Both the position numbers and the translations under genes were made by a program. The notes under the pieces are model-generated. The model had not been told where the DNA came from, did not search any database, and worked only from the letters and a program-made list of their open reading frames with translations. Positions 8,106 to 15,730 of a DNA stretch of 38,049 nt are shown here, piece by piece. Location of the stretch: NCBI RefSeq assembly GCF_903946935.1, contig NZ_CAJAXH010000243.1, positions 1 through 38,049 on the forward strand, written 5' to 3'. Position 1 is the stretch's first letter. Every line of letters begins with the position of its first letter. The DNA is from an uncultured Thiodictyon sp. (GTDB taxonomy: Bacteria > Pseudomonadota > Gammaproteobacteria > Chromatiales > Chromatiaceae).

Positions 8106-9110
8106 ATGAAACCAGGTTCGATCGTCATCGGCCTCCTATGCCTGCTGTGTACATTGGCCGTTCAGGCCGATGAACCCATCGTCATCAAATTCAGCCATGT
8201 AGTGGCCGCCGACACCCCCAAGGGGAAGGCCGCCGAGCGGTTCGCCCAACTGGCCAAGGAGAAGACCAAGGGCCGCGTGGAGGTGAGCGTCTATCCCAAC
8301 AGCACCCTGGCTGGCGACAAGGATGAGATGCAGAACCTGCAACTCGGTGCAGTGCAGATGCTGGCCCCGTCGCTCGCCAAGTTCGGGCCGCTCGGGGTCA
8401 AGGAGTTCGAGGTCTTCGATCTACCCTATCTCTTTGACGATTATGACCAACTCCACCGGGTGACCCAGGGTCCAGTGGGCCAGGCATTGCTCGCCAAGTT
8501 GGCGGACAAGGGGGTCCTGGGTCTGGCCTTCTGGGATAACGGATTCAAGGTGATGAGCGCCAATAAGCCGCTGCACGAGGTCAAGGACTTCCGCGGGCAG
8601 AAGATGCGCATCCAGTCATCCAAGGTGTTGGAGGCGCAGATGCGCGCGCTGGGCGCCGATCCCCAGGTGATCCCCTTCGGCGAGGTCTATCAGGCGCTCC
8701 AGACCGGCGTGGTGGACGGCACCGAGAACCCGCCCTCCAACCTCTATACGCAGAAGATGTACGAGGTCCAGAAGTTCGTCACCGACTCCAATCACGGCTA
8801 TCTGGGCTACGCGGTGATCGTCAATAAGGCCTTCTGGGATGGTCTGCCGGCGGATATCCGTAGCGCCCTGGAAGAGGCCATGGCCGAGGCGACCGTCTAT
8901 GCCAATGAGATTGCCAAGCAGGAGAACGTCGAGGCCCTGGCCAAGGTCAAGGCGAGTGGCAAGAGCGAGATCATCGCGCTCACCCCCGAGCAGAAGACCG
9001 CCTGGAAAAAGGCCTTGGCGCCGGTTCATCGCAAGATGGAGGCGCGGGTCGGCAAGGGGCTGATCCAGTCCATCTACCAGGCGACCGGCAGCGACATCAG
9101 CAAGCTCTGA
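8106..9110 (+). CDS. dctP: TRAP transporter substrate-binding protein, DctP type
   Basis: 334 residues. Periplasmic receptor of a TRAP transporter. The ATG at 8106 has GGAGA 9 nt upstream and yields a clean signal peptide (MKPGSIVIGLLCLLCTLAVQADE); the longer frame from 7932 would bury it. Typical family features are IKFSHVVAADTPKGKAAERF at the mature N-terminus, the FRGQKMRIQSSKV strand carrying the Arg that pairs with the ligand's carboxylate, and GVVDGTENPPSNLY. A C4-dicarboxylate or other organic acid is the likely ligand. First gene of a dctPQM operon. Confidence 0.93.
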   Translation: MKPGSIVIGLLCLLCTLAVQADEPIVIKFSHVVAADTPKGKAAERFAQLAKEKTKGRVEVSVYPNSTLAGDKDEMQNLQLGAVQMLAPSLAKFGPLGVKEFEVFDLPYLFDDYDQLHRVTQGPVGQALLAKLADKGVLGLAFWDNGFKVMSANKPLHEVKDFRGQKMRIQSSKVLEAQMRALGADPQVIPFGEVYQALQTGVVDGTENPPSNLYTQKMYEVQKFVTDSNHGYLGYAVIVNKAFWDGLPADIRSALEEAMAEATVYANEIAKQENVEALAKVKASGKSEIIALTPEQKTAWKKALAPVHRKMEARVGKGLIQSIYQATGSDISKL

Positions 9111-9162
9111 GCCAGATCGACCAAGAAGGCCGGGGCATGACCCCGGCCCGCCGGAGGACACG

Positions 9163-9870
9163 ATGCTAAGAATCCTGGATCGCCTGGAGGAATGGCTGAT
9201 CGCCTTCCTCATCGGGGCCGCCACCCTGCTCATCTTCACCGCGGTGCTGCACCGCTATAGCCTGGGCCTGGCGAATGCCTGGGGCTGGGACACCGCCTAT
9301 GACTGGCTCTTCAAGTTCAATCTGAGCTGGGCCCAGGAGCTGTGCATCTATATGTTCGTGTGGATGGCCAAGTTCGGGGCGGCCTATGGGGTGCGCACCG
9401 GCATCCATGTCGGCGTGGACGTGCTGATCAATAACCTGCGCGAGGGGCTGCGCGCCAAATTTGTACTCTTCGGGCTCTTCGCCGGGGCGCTCTTTACCGG
9501 GATGGTCGGCAGCTTCGGCGCCAGCTTCGTCTGGAAGATGGCCCATACCAATGCCACCTCACCCGACCTGGAGGTGCCGGTGTGGATCGTCTATCTGGCG
9601 ATTCCGCTCGGCTCCTATCTCATGTGCTTTCGCTTCCTGCAGGTCGCCTGGTCATTCTACCGGACCGGTGAACTGCCGCATGCCGATCACGCCCATGTCG
9701 AGGGCCTGGAGGATGAGGTGGAGGCGGCGCAGGCGGCCGGCCGCCAGGAGCCGGTATTCCTCGGCGAGGCCATAACGCTCAGCGAGGAGCGCGAACATCT
9801 GCATGGCGGCCACCTGGGGGATGATGGGCAAGGCCGCGATGGGGCGGGGACCACGGGGGGGCGGTCATGA
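9163..9870 (+). CDS. dctQ: TRAP transporter small permease, DctQ type
   Basis: 235 residues. Four hydrophobic segments are visible: IAFLIGAATLLIFTAVL, a segment around ELCIYMFVWMAKFG, FVLFGLFAGALFTGMVG and VWIVYLAIPLGSYLMCF. GVRTGIHVGVDVL is the conserved loop after TM2. CCGGAGGA precedes the ATG. Roughly the last 65 residues form an acidic, His- and Gly-rich cytoplasmic tail (HADHAHVEG, HLHGGHLG) that is longer than usual for the family. The stop overlaps the dctM start (ATGA). Confidence 0.92.
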   Translation: MLRILDRLEEWLIAFLIGAATLLIFTAVLHRYSLGLANAWGWDTAYDWLFKFNLSWAQELCIYMFVWMAKFGAAYGVRTGIHVGVDVLINNLREGLRAKFVLFGLFAGALFTGMVGSFGASFVWKMAHTNATSPDLEVPVWIVYLAIPLGSYLMCFRFLQVAWSFYRTGELPHADHAHVEGLEDEVEAAQAAGRQEPVFLGEAITLSEEREHLHGGHLGDDGQGRDGAGTTGGRS

Positions 9871-11150
9871 CTGCACTGATCATCTTCGCGCTGCTGCTGA
9901 TCCTGATGGTCACCGGTATGCCGGTGTCCATCGCGCTGGGGCTCACGGTGCTCACCTATCTGTTTACCATGACCTCGGTGCCGATCGAATCGGTGGCGCT
10001 CAAGCTGTTCACCGGGATCGAGAAGTTCGAGATCATGGCGATCCCCTTCTTCATCCTGGCGGGGAACTTTCTGACCCACGGCGGGGTCGCCAGGCGCATG
10101 ATCGACTTCGCCTCCAGCGTGGTCGGGCATTATCACGGGGGCCTGGGGCTCTCGGCGGTGTTTGCCTGCGCACTGTTCGCCGCCGTCTCCGGGTCCTCGC
10201 CAGCGACGGTGGTGGCGATCGGCTCCATCCTGCTGCCCTCGATGGTCAAGCAGGGCTTCCCGATGCGCTTCGGGGTCGGCACCATCGCGACCGCCGGCGG
10301 CCTGGGCATCCTGATCCCGCCCTCCATCGTCATGGTGATGTACGCGGTCTCCACCAGCAGCTCGGTGGGTGCGCTCTTCATCGCCGGCATCGTCCCCGGG
10401 ATCGCGCTCGCCTTCATGCTCGGGGTCACCACCTGGTGGATTGCCCGTCGCAATCACTACCCACGCCAGCCACGGGCGGACTGGGCCACGCGCTGGCGTG
10501 CCTTCCGCAAGTCGGTCTGGGGGCTCTTGCTGATCGTGATCGTCATGGGCGGGATCTACTCAGGCGCCTTCACCCCGACCGAGGCGGCGGCCGTCAGTGC
10601 AGTCTATGCCTTTGTGATCGCGGTCTTCGTCTATAAGGATATGCCCTTGAGTCGGGTCCCCAAGGTGCTGTTGGACTCGGCCAACATGTCGGCGATGCTG
10701 CTCTACATCATCACCAACGCGGTCCTGTTTGCCTATCTACTCACCTATGAGGATATCCCGCAACAGATCGCCCAATGGATGGTGGACACCGGCTTCGGAC
10801 AGATCGGCTACCTGGCGGCGGTCAATGTCCTGCTACTGGTGGCCGGCAACATCATGGAGCCGACCTCGGTGATCCTTATCACCGCGCCGGTGTTGTTCCC
10901 GGTGGCGATGGCCCTGGGGATCGACCCGATCCATTTCGGCGTGATGATCACGGTGAATATGGAGGTCGGCATGATCACCCCGCCGGTGGGGCTCAACCTC
11001 TATGTGGCCAGCGGGATCGCGCGCATGGGGCTCACCGAGACCAGCATCGCTTGCTTCCCCTGGCTGCTGACCATGCTGGTGTTTCTGATGATGATCACCT
11101 ATTGGCCGGCCCTGTCGCTGTGGTTGCCGCGGACCCTGGGGATGCTTTAA
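9867..11150 (+). CDS. dctM: TRAP transporter large permease, DctM type
   Basis: 427 residues, the normal length, with about a dozen hydrophobic segments. This is the ion-coupled translocation subunit, a member of the ion transporter superfamily. Recognisable stretches include MPVSIALGLT in the N-terminal helix, FFILAGNFLTHGGVARRM, SGSSPATVVAIGSILLP, GGLGILIPPSIVMVMY and ITPPVGLNLYV. Its start lies inside the end of dctQ, so the three subunits are probably made in fixed proportion. Confidence 0.95.
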   Translation: MTALIIFALLLILMVTGMPVSIALGLTVLTYLFTMTSVPIESVALKLFTGIEKFEIMAIPFFILAGNFLTHGGVARRMIDFASSVVGHYHGGLGLSAVFACALFAAVSGSSPATVVAIGSILLPSMVKQGFPMRFGVGTIATAGGLGILIPPSIVMVMYAVSTSSSVGALFIAGIVPGIALAFMLGVTTWWIARRNHYPRQPRADWATRWRAFRKSVWGLLLIVIVMGGIYSGAFTPTEAAAVSAVYAFVIAVFVYKDMPLSRVPKVLLDSANMSAMLLYIITNAVLFAYLLTYEDIPQQIAQWMVDTGFGQIGYLAAVNVLLLVAGNIMEPTSVILITAPVLFPVAMALGIDPIHFGVMITVNMEVGMITPPVGLNLYVASGIARMGLTETSIACFPWLLTMLVFLMMITYWPALSLWLPRTLGML

Positions 11151-11152
11151 GG

Positions 11153-11169
11153 GCCGGAATGACTCCGGC
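11153..11169 (+). terminator. Weak terminator-like hairpin after dctM
   Basis: GCCGGA-ATGAC-TCCGGC forms a perfect 6-bp stem 3 bases after the dctM stop. There is no T run after it, so termination would be weak or Rho-assisted. Confidence 0.3.
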
Positions 11170-11217
11170 GTGACAGCGCCCCAGCGATTGGGCAAGTATT
11201 GCACTGAGCGGTTTCCC

Positions 11218-11326
11218 GTAGCCTGGATGCAGCGGCAGCGGAATCCAGGGTTCTGCGGTAAGTTACCGATCTTTCGGTTGCCCGCGATGCCGCACCCGGA
11301 TTCCGCTGGCGCTCCATCCGGGCTAC
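11218..11326. repeat. Dispersed inverted repeat, GTAGCCTGGATG type
   Basis: Left arm 11218-11250 (GTAGCCTGGATG ... GCGGAATCCAGGG) and right arm 11293-11326 (CACCCGGATTCCGCTGG ... CATCCGGGCTAC) are imperfect inverted copies. The GTAGCCYGGATG/GCGGAATCC combination is a familiar intergenic repeat in many proteobacterial genomes. It occupies about a third of the 348-bp gap 11151-11498. The rest of the gap holds a 9-bp inverted repeat (11376-11384 and 11424-11432, GGTGTCAGG/CCTGACACC) and no gene. Confidence 0.65.
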
Positions 11327-11498
11327 GCCGGGCACGCCGCGAATACTTTCACAATCTCCTCAGCGGTGTCACGCCGGTGTCAGGCGCTCCGAACCGATCA
11401 AGGCCTGGCACCGGATGTCGGGACCTGACACCAGGGATGCTATCCTAAGGGCTTGCTGTACCATCGCACCAATCACCAATCACCAATCGGCGATCGCT

Positions 11499-12938
11499 AT
11501 GCCCTCCGACCCGCTCTCGCAGTTGCTCTCGACCCTGGACTTCGCCTGGCGGCATGAGCCGCCGGGCGGGCCGGCCCTCACCGACATCCAGTGGCGAGCG
11601 GATGCCTGCGGGCCTGGCTCCATCCTGTTTTTTCAGCGTTTTGACGATGGGCGCAGCGATGCCGAGGTCTTTGAGCGCTATCTGGCGGCGAGCCCATTCG
11701 CGGTCCTCGTGACCAACCGGCCGCTCGATTGCTTCGATCGGCTGCCATTCAAGTGTATCTATGTGACCCGGCCCGGCGAATGGCCCGACGTGGTGGGGCG
11801 CTGCTGTGACCTGGTCTATCCATTGCAGCCCGATGCACTGCGCTTCATCGGTGTGACCGGGACCAACGGCAAGACCACGACGGTGAAATATCTGGAGTCG
11901 ATCCTGGCCGCCAATGGGCAACGGGTGCTCAGTGTCGGCACCCTCGGGGTGTCGCTCGACGGGCAACCGCTGGCGGCGACCGGTTTCACCTCGCCGCCCC
12001 AGATCGAACTGCGCCGCCTGCTGCATGCGCAGCAGGCGCGCTGTGACGTCGTGGCGATGGAGATCAGCAGCCACGCGCTGGACCAGGGCCGCGCCCATGG
12101 CCTGCCACTGATGAACGCCGGCTGGACCAATTTCACCCAGGACCACCTGGACTATCACGGTGGCGAGGCCGGCTATTTCGCCGCCAAGGCGCGCATCCTG
12201 GACCTGATTCAGGACGGCGGCCGACTCTACTGCACCAGCCACTCGGTAGCGGGGCGACTGGCGGCGCAGGGCGAATCGCGGATACCCATCGAGGTCTTGG
12301 GCGCGGCATCCCTGGGGGTTGAGGCGATCAGCGCCCAGCCCTTCCTGGCGCTGGAACACAACCGCCTGAACTATGCCCTGGCGACCGCGCTGGCGGATGG
12401 GGTCCTGGGCCCGGGTCCGCGCGAAGACTGGCGCCACCTGCATCCGGTGGATGGGCGTTTCGAGTGCCGCACCATCGGCAACCGGACCATCGTCATCGAC
12501 TTCGCCCACACCCCGGACGCGCTCGACACCATCTTGCGTGCGATCCGCACCGGGTTTCCCGGGCAACGCGTCATCACCCTGTTCGGCTGTGGCGGCGACC
12601 GCGACCACGGTAAGCGTCCGCTGATGGGTGAGGCGGTCGCGCGTCACTCGGACCACGCCATCGTCACCTCGGACAATCCACGCCACGAAGACCCCGAGCG
12701 GATCATCGCGGATATTCTTCAAGGGATGCCGCGGGAGGGCAGGGAGGTGGTGGTAGACCGGCCACAGGCGGTCGCGCGTCTATTCGATCTGTTGGCGCAG
12801 CGTCCGGCAGATGAACCCTGGGTGGCGCTCATCGCCGGCAAGGGTCACGAGCGCTATATCGACCGCAATGAACTCAAGGTCTATTACAGTGACCAGGACG
12901 AGGTGGAGCGAAATGTGCGGCGGCTGGGGTGGACCTGA
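11499..12938 (+). CDS. MurE-like Mur ligase (paralogue outside the dcw cluster)
   Basis: 479 residues. Mur ligases add an amino acid to a carboxylate using ATP. The central domain has GVTGTNGKTTT (118-128), MEISSHALDQGR, FTQDHLDYH and YFAAK with Lys230 at the position carbamylated in MurE. The C-terminal domain has GCGGDRDHGKRPLMG, DNPR (392-395) and GKGHE (447-451). DNPR and the Gly/Glu of GKGHE are the residues associated with meso-diaminopimelate-specific MurE. The N-terminal domain is divergent: the usual UDP-sugar-binding DSR...GDLFVAL region is hardly recognisable. No other cell-wall cluster gene is nearby, and an amino-acid symporter follows. The ATG at 11499 is chosen because the family begins there; no clear ribosome-binding site precedes it. 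Confidence 0.8.
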   Translation: MPSDPLSQLLSTLDFAWRHEPPGGPALTDIQWRADACGPGSILFFQRFDDGRSDAEVFERYLAASPFAVLVTNRPLDCFDRLPFKCIYVTRPGEWPDVVGRCCDLVYPLQPDALRFIGVTGTNGKTTTVKYLESILAANGQRVLSVGTLGVSLDGQPLAATGFTSPPQIELRRLLHAQQARCDVVAMEISSHALDQGRAHGLPLMNAGWTNFTQDHLDYHGGEAGYFAAKARILDLIQDGGRLYCTSHSVAGRLAAQGESRIPIEVLGAASLGVEAISAQPFLALEHNRLNYALATALADGVLGPGPREDWRHLHPVDGRFECRTIGNRTIVIDFAHTPDALDTILRAIRTGFPGQRVITLFGCGGDRDHGKRPLMGEAVARHSDHAIVTSDNPRHEDPERIIADILQGMPREGREVVVDRPQAVARLFDLLAQRPADEPWVALIAGKGHERYIDRNELKVYYSDQDEVERNVRRLGWT

Positions 12939-12957
12939 TAAGGAGTATTAGCCGCAA

Positions 12958-14160
12958 ATGAACGCGAATAAACGCAAATTCTATTCAGTGCCGGTCGGCC
13001 TCGTGCTTGGCATCCTACTCGCGGTGCTGTTCCCGGCCGGCGCGCCCTATGTCGCCTGGTTGGGCCAGGTCTTCGTCTCGGTGCTGAAGCTACTGATCCT
13101 GCCCCTGATCCTGGTCTCAATCTATGCCTCACTGGCCGGCGGGACCGAACTGCGTCAAATCGGCGGGCGGGCGCTGCTCTATTACCTGGTCACCACCGCC
13201 ATCGCCGCCGCCATCGGTACCGCGCTCGGCCTGGGCTTTTCGCAGGGGGTCACGCCCGGACTGCTGGACCTGCCGCCCGTGGCGCCGAGCACCGCCGACT
13301 TCAGCGTGGAGCGACTGGTCAGTAACTTTATTCCCAGCAACATGTTCGCCTCGCTAGCGGCCGGCAACGTGCTACATATCGTCTTCATTGCGGTCCTGGC
13401 GGCACTGGCCTCCAGGCGCATTGCGGCCGGCCACCGCGCGACCCTGCTCGGCGGCGCCCATGCCCTGGACGCATTGCTGATGCAGAGCTTAGGCGCGGCC
13501 CTGGTGCTGGCCCCGGTGGGTGTCGCGGCCCTGGTCTATGCGGGCCTCGCGACCATGGATTGGGCCGGGGTCTTTCAACTGCGCAGCTTTGTGTGGGCCG
13601 TCGGACTGGCGGCGTTGCTGCATGCCGTGGTGATCCTGCCGGCGCTGTATCGCGCGCGCGCCGGGCGCCCGCCCTGGCCATTCGTGATCGCCTGTCGCGA
13701 ACCGTTGCTCACCGCGCTCTCCACTGCCTCCAGCAACGCCACCTACCCGGTCTCCAAGCGCGCACTGGAGGCCGCCGGGATCAGCGAACGGGTCACCAGC
13801 CTCACGCTGCCGCTGGGCGCCACGCTCAATATGCACGGTTCAGCCCTGTATCAGTCCATCCTGTTGATCTTCATGTCGCAATTGGCCGGTGCGGACCTCA
13901 GTCTGCTCCAGACCATCTATATCGTCCTGCTCACCATGGCCTCCTCCGCCGGCACCGCCGGTATTCCGGGCGGCGGCATCGCCATGATGGCCTTTATGCT
14001 CAACCTGCTCGGTCTGCCGCAGACCTATCTGGCACTCTATCTGGTCGTCGACCGCTTCTTCGACTACCCTATCACCGCCATCAATGTCTGGGGCGACCTG
14101 GTGGTGGCCGCCATTGTCGACCGTGAGGTGCGGCACGAGGAGGCGAGCGCGTCGGTATGA
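12958..14160 (+). CDS. DAACS-family symporter with altered substrate and sodium motifs
   Basis: 400 residues, about eight transmembrane helices plus two re-entrant loops, the fold of GltPh/DctA-type carriers. Family landmarks: LILPLILVSIYASL in TM2, a serine-rich HP1 tip (STASSNATYP, 255-264), LGATLNMHGSALY (287-299) and SSAGTAGIPGGG (329-340). Two key positions differ. The sodium-site motif NMDGT reads NMHGS (291-295). In TM8 the Arg that holds the side-chain carboxylate of aspartate/glutamate (Arg397 in GltPh) is Ile372, while Asp369, Thr373, Asn376 and Asp380 are kept. A dicarboxylate is therefore an unlikely substrate. AAGGAG lies about 9 nt before the ATG, 20 nt after the ligase stop, so one transcript is likely. 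Confidence 0.85.
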   Translation: MNANKRKFYSVPVGLVLGILLAVLFPAGAPYVAWLGQVFVSVLKLLILPLILVSIYASLAGGTELRQIGGRALLYYLVTTAIAAAIGTALGLGFSQGVTPGLLDLPPVAPSTADFSVERLVSNFIPSNMFASLAAGNVLHIVFIAVLAALASRRIAAGHRATLLGGAHALDALLMQSLGAALVLAPVGVAALVYAGLATMDWAGVFQLRSFVWAVGLAALLHAVVILPALYRARAGRPPWPFVIACREPLLTALSTASSNATYPVSKRALEAAGISERVTSLTLPLGATLNMHGSALYQSILLIFMSQLAGADLSLLQTIYIVLLTMASSAGTAGIPGGGIAMMAFMLNLLGLPQTYLALYLVVDRFFDYPITAINVWGDLVVAAIVDREVRHEEASASV

Positions 14161-14261
14161 TGCCGCACCACCCCGAACGATGAACCTAAAGAGAGCGGTT
14201 GAAAACCCCCGATCCGTCCCGATTACTTGCAGTTCAACAATCACACCACGCGAGGTATCGG

Positions 14262-14594
14262 ATGGATGTTTTGGCGCGGATCGATGGGCAGGTCAAGCAC
14301 AGCCCGATCGTCATCTACATGAAGGGCACGCCCCAGTTTCCGCAGTGCGGGTTCTCGATGCGGGCGGCGACGGCGCTCAAGGAGTGCGGTGTCCCCTTCG
14401 ACTATGTCAACGTGCTGGATGACCCGGAGGTCTTCCAAAACCTGCCGCGATATGCGGATTGGCCCACCTTCCCCCAAATTTATATCGGGGGCGAACTGGT
14501 CGGGGGCTGCGACATCACCCTGGAGTTGCACGCCAGCGGCGAACTCAAGCAGATGATGGCGGCGGCCGTCGCCAAGGCTGCGTCGCAGGGCTGA
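14262..14594 (+). CDS. grxD: Monothiol glutaredoxin (Grx4 type)
   Basis: 110 residues. The CGFS active site at 29-32 (TPQFPQCGFSMRA), the TFPQIYIGGELVGGCD glutathione-binding region and the length identify the Grx4 class, which binds and delivers [2Fe-2S] clusters with BolA proteins. The ATG at 14262 has GAGG 6 nt upstream; the in-frame start at 14199 has no such site. It converges on rnt with repeat copy A between them; grxD and rnt are also close together in enterobacteria. Confidence 0.95.
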   Translation: MDVLARIDGQVKHSPIVIYMKGTPQFPQCGFSMRAATALKECGVPFDYVNVLDDPEVFQNLPRYADWPTFPQIYIGGELVGGCDITLELHASGELKQMMAAAVAKAASQG

Positions 14595-14600
14595 ACCGGC

Positions 14601-14780
14601 GTTGCACCGAAGTCCGGGAATTGCTCACGCCAAGGCGCCAAGCTCGCCAAGAAAGACAATAGGACGGGTGAATTCTGCAGATTAGTTGCCGAGTGAACGG
14701 CCCAATGCTGGTCAGTAACTGAACCGCCTTGGCGAGCTTGGCGCCTTGGCGTGATAATGAATTTTCCAAGATGGATCAAT
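14601..14780. repeat. TCACGCCAAGG palindromic repeat, copy A
   Basis: The 130-bp core (14625-14754) is bounded by perfect 27-bp inverted arms, starting TCACGCCAAGGCGCCAAG and ending GGCGCCTTGGCGTGA. The flanks also match other copies: GTTGCACCGAAGTCCGGGA (14601-14619) on the left, and a TTTTCCAAG-containing stretch to 14780 on the right. It lies between the convergent grxD and rnt and could form a long hairpin acting as a two-way terminator. Confidence 0.9.
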
Positions 14781-14807
14781 CGCGTTGACCTCGCGGCTCC
14801 GAGCGCC

Positions 14808-15461
14808 TCAACCCTCCTCGGGGTTGCGCCAGAAGCGGGTCTCGTCCAATGCCTGCCAGCGGTTGACGATGGTGCAGAACAGGCGCGCGGTCTGTTCCGC
14901 GTCATAGACCGCGCAGTGGGCCTCGCTGTTCTGCCAGCCGAGTCCGGCCGCCTTGGCCGCCTTGGCCAGTACCGTCTGGCCGAACATCAGCCCGGCCAGG
15001 CTCACGGTGTCGAAGACGCTGAATGAATGGAACGGATTGTGTTTGTAGCCGGTGCGTTCCACTGCCGCCGCCAGAAAACTCAGGTCGAAGTGTGCGTTGT
15101 GACCCACTAAAATGGCGCGGTTGCAGCCGGTGGAGGCCACGGCCTTGCGGATCGGGTTGAGGATGCGGACCAGCGCCTCGTGCTCGGCGATGGCGTCGCG
15201 GAATGGGTGGTCGGGGACGATGCCGTTGAAGGCCAGCGCGCGGGGGTCGATCTCGGCGCCCACGAACGGCAGGACATGGGCCGCGATTGGGGCGGAGGGC
15301 TCCACGGTTCCGTCCGGGCGCATGCGGATGATGACCGCCGCGATTTCCAACAAGGCGTGGCGCTGGGCGTCGAAGCCGGCGGTTTCTACGTCTACCACCA
15401 CGGGCAGGAAGCCGCGGAAGCGGCGGGCGATCCCCTGGATCATCGGTTGTTCTTGGTTCAT
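14808..15461 (-). CDS. rnt: Ribonuclease T
   Basis: 217 residues, matching the E. coli length. This DEDD-family 3'-5' exoribonuclease trims tRNA and stable RNA ends. The acidic site is visible as VVVDVETAG (Asp24, Glu26), [10 protein letters not shown] (Asp126) and [12 protein letters not shown] (His182, Asp187). The ATG at 15461 is chosen; the frame stays open upstream to 15620 but that part has no family similarity. Confidence 0.95.
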   Translation of the reverse strand: MNQEQPMIQGIARRFRGFLPVVVDVETAGFDAQRHALLEIAAVIIRMRPDGTVEPSAPIAAHVLPFVGAEIDPRALAFNGIVPDHPFRDAIAEHEALVRILNPIRKAVASTGCNRAILVGHNAHFDLSFLAAAVERTGYKHNPFHSFSVFDTVSLAGLMFGQTVLAKAAKAAGLGWQNSEAHCAVYDAEQTARLFCTIVNRWQALDETRFWRNPEEG

Positions 15462-15730
15462 CGCGACAGCATACGGGGACGGCGCGCGCTTGCCAAACTG
15501 GCAGCGAGTTGGAGGGTTGGGCGGGCGGCCGGTCGTCGCGCGCGAAATCGTCATGAGCGCCACGGACGCAAAGATTACAATAGGCCCCGGTGATGCTGGG
15601 CGGACGCCGCCGACCGTCATCCATGCAAGATAATACTATGTAAAAAATAGCTTTTTCGCCTCGGCGCGGGGCAAGTCGAGAGCTTTTTTCAACGAGCCAC
15701 GCCCGCTGGGGCCTTGGGGGATTTACGGTG

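Noticed and set aside
11425-11446. Sigma-70 promoter CTGACA...TATCCT before the MurE-like gene
   Set aside because: The spacing between the two hexamers is only about 10 bp, too short for a normal promoter.
11445-12722. 425-codon minus-strand frame opposite the MurE-like gene
   Set aside because: The plus strand carries intact Mur ligase motifs; the minus-strand product shows none.
14480-14905. Short frames containing TPRRQARQ or SLAPWR in the repeat regions (also near 22056, 34014, 36726 and 36805)
   Set aside because: These peptides are translations of the TCACGCCAAGG arms, not genes.
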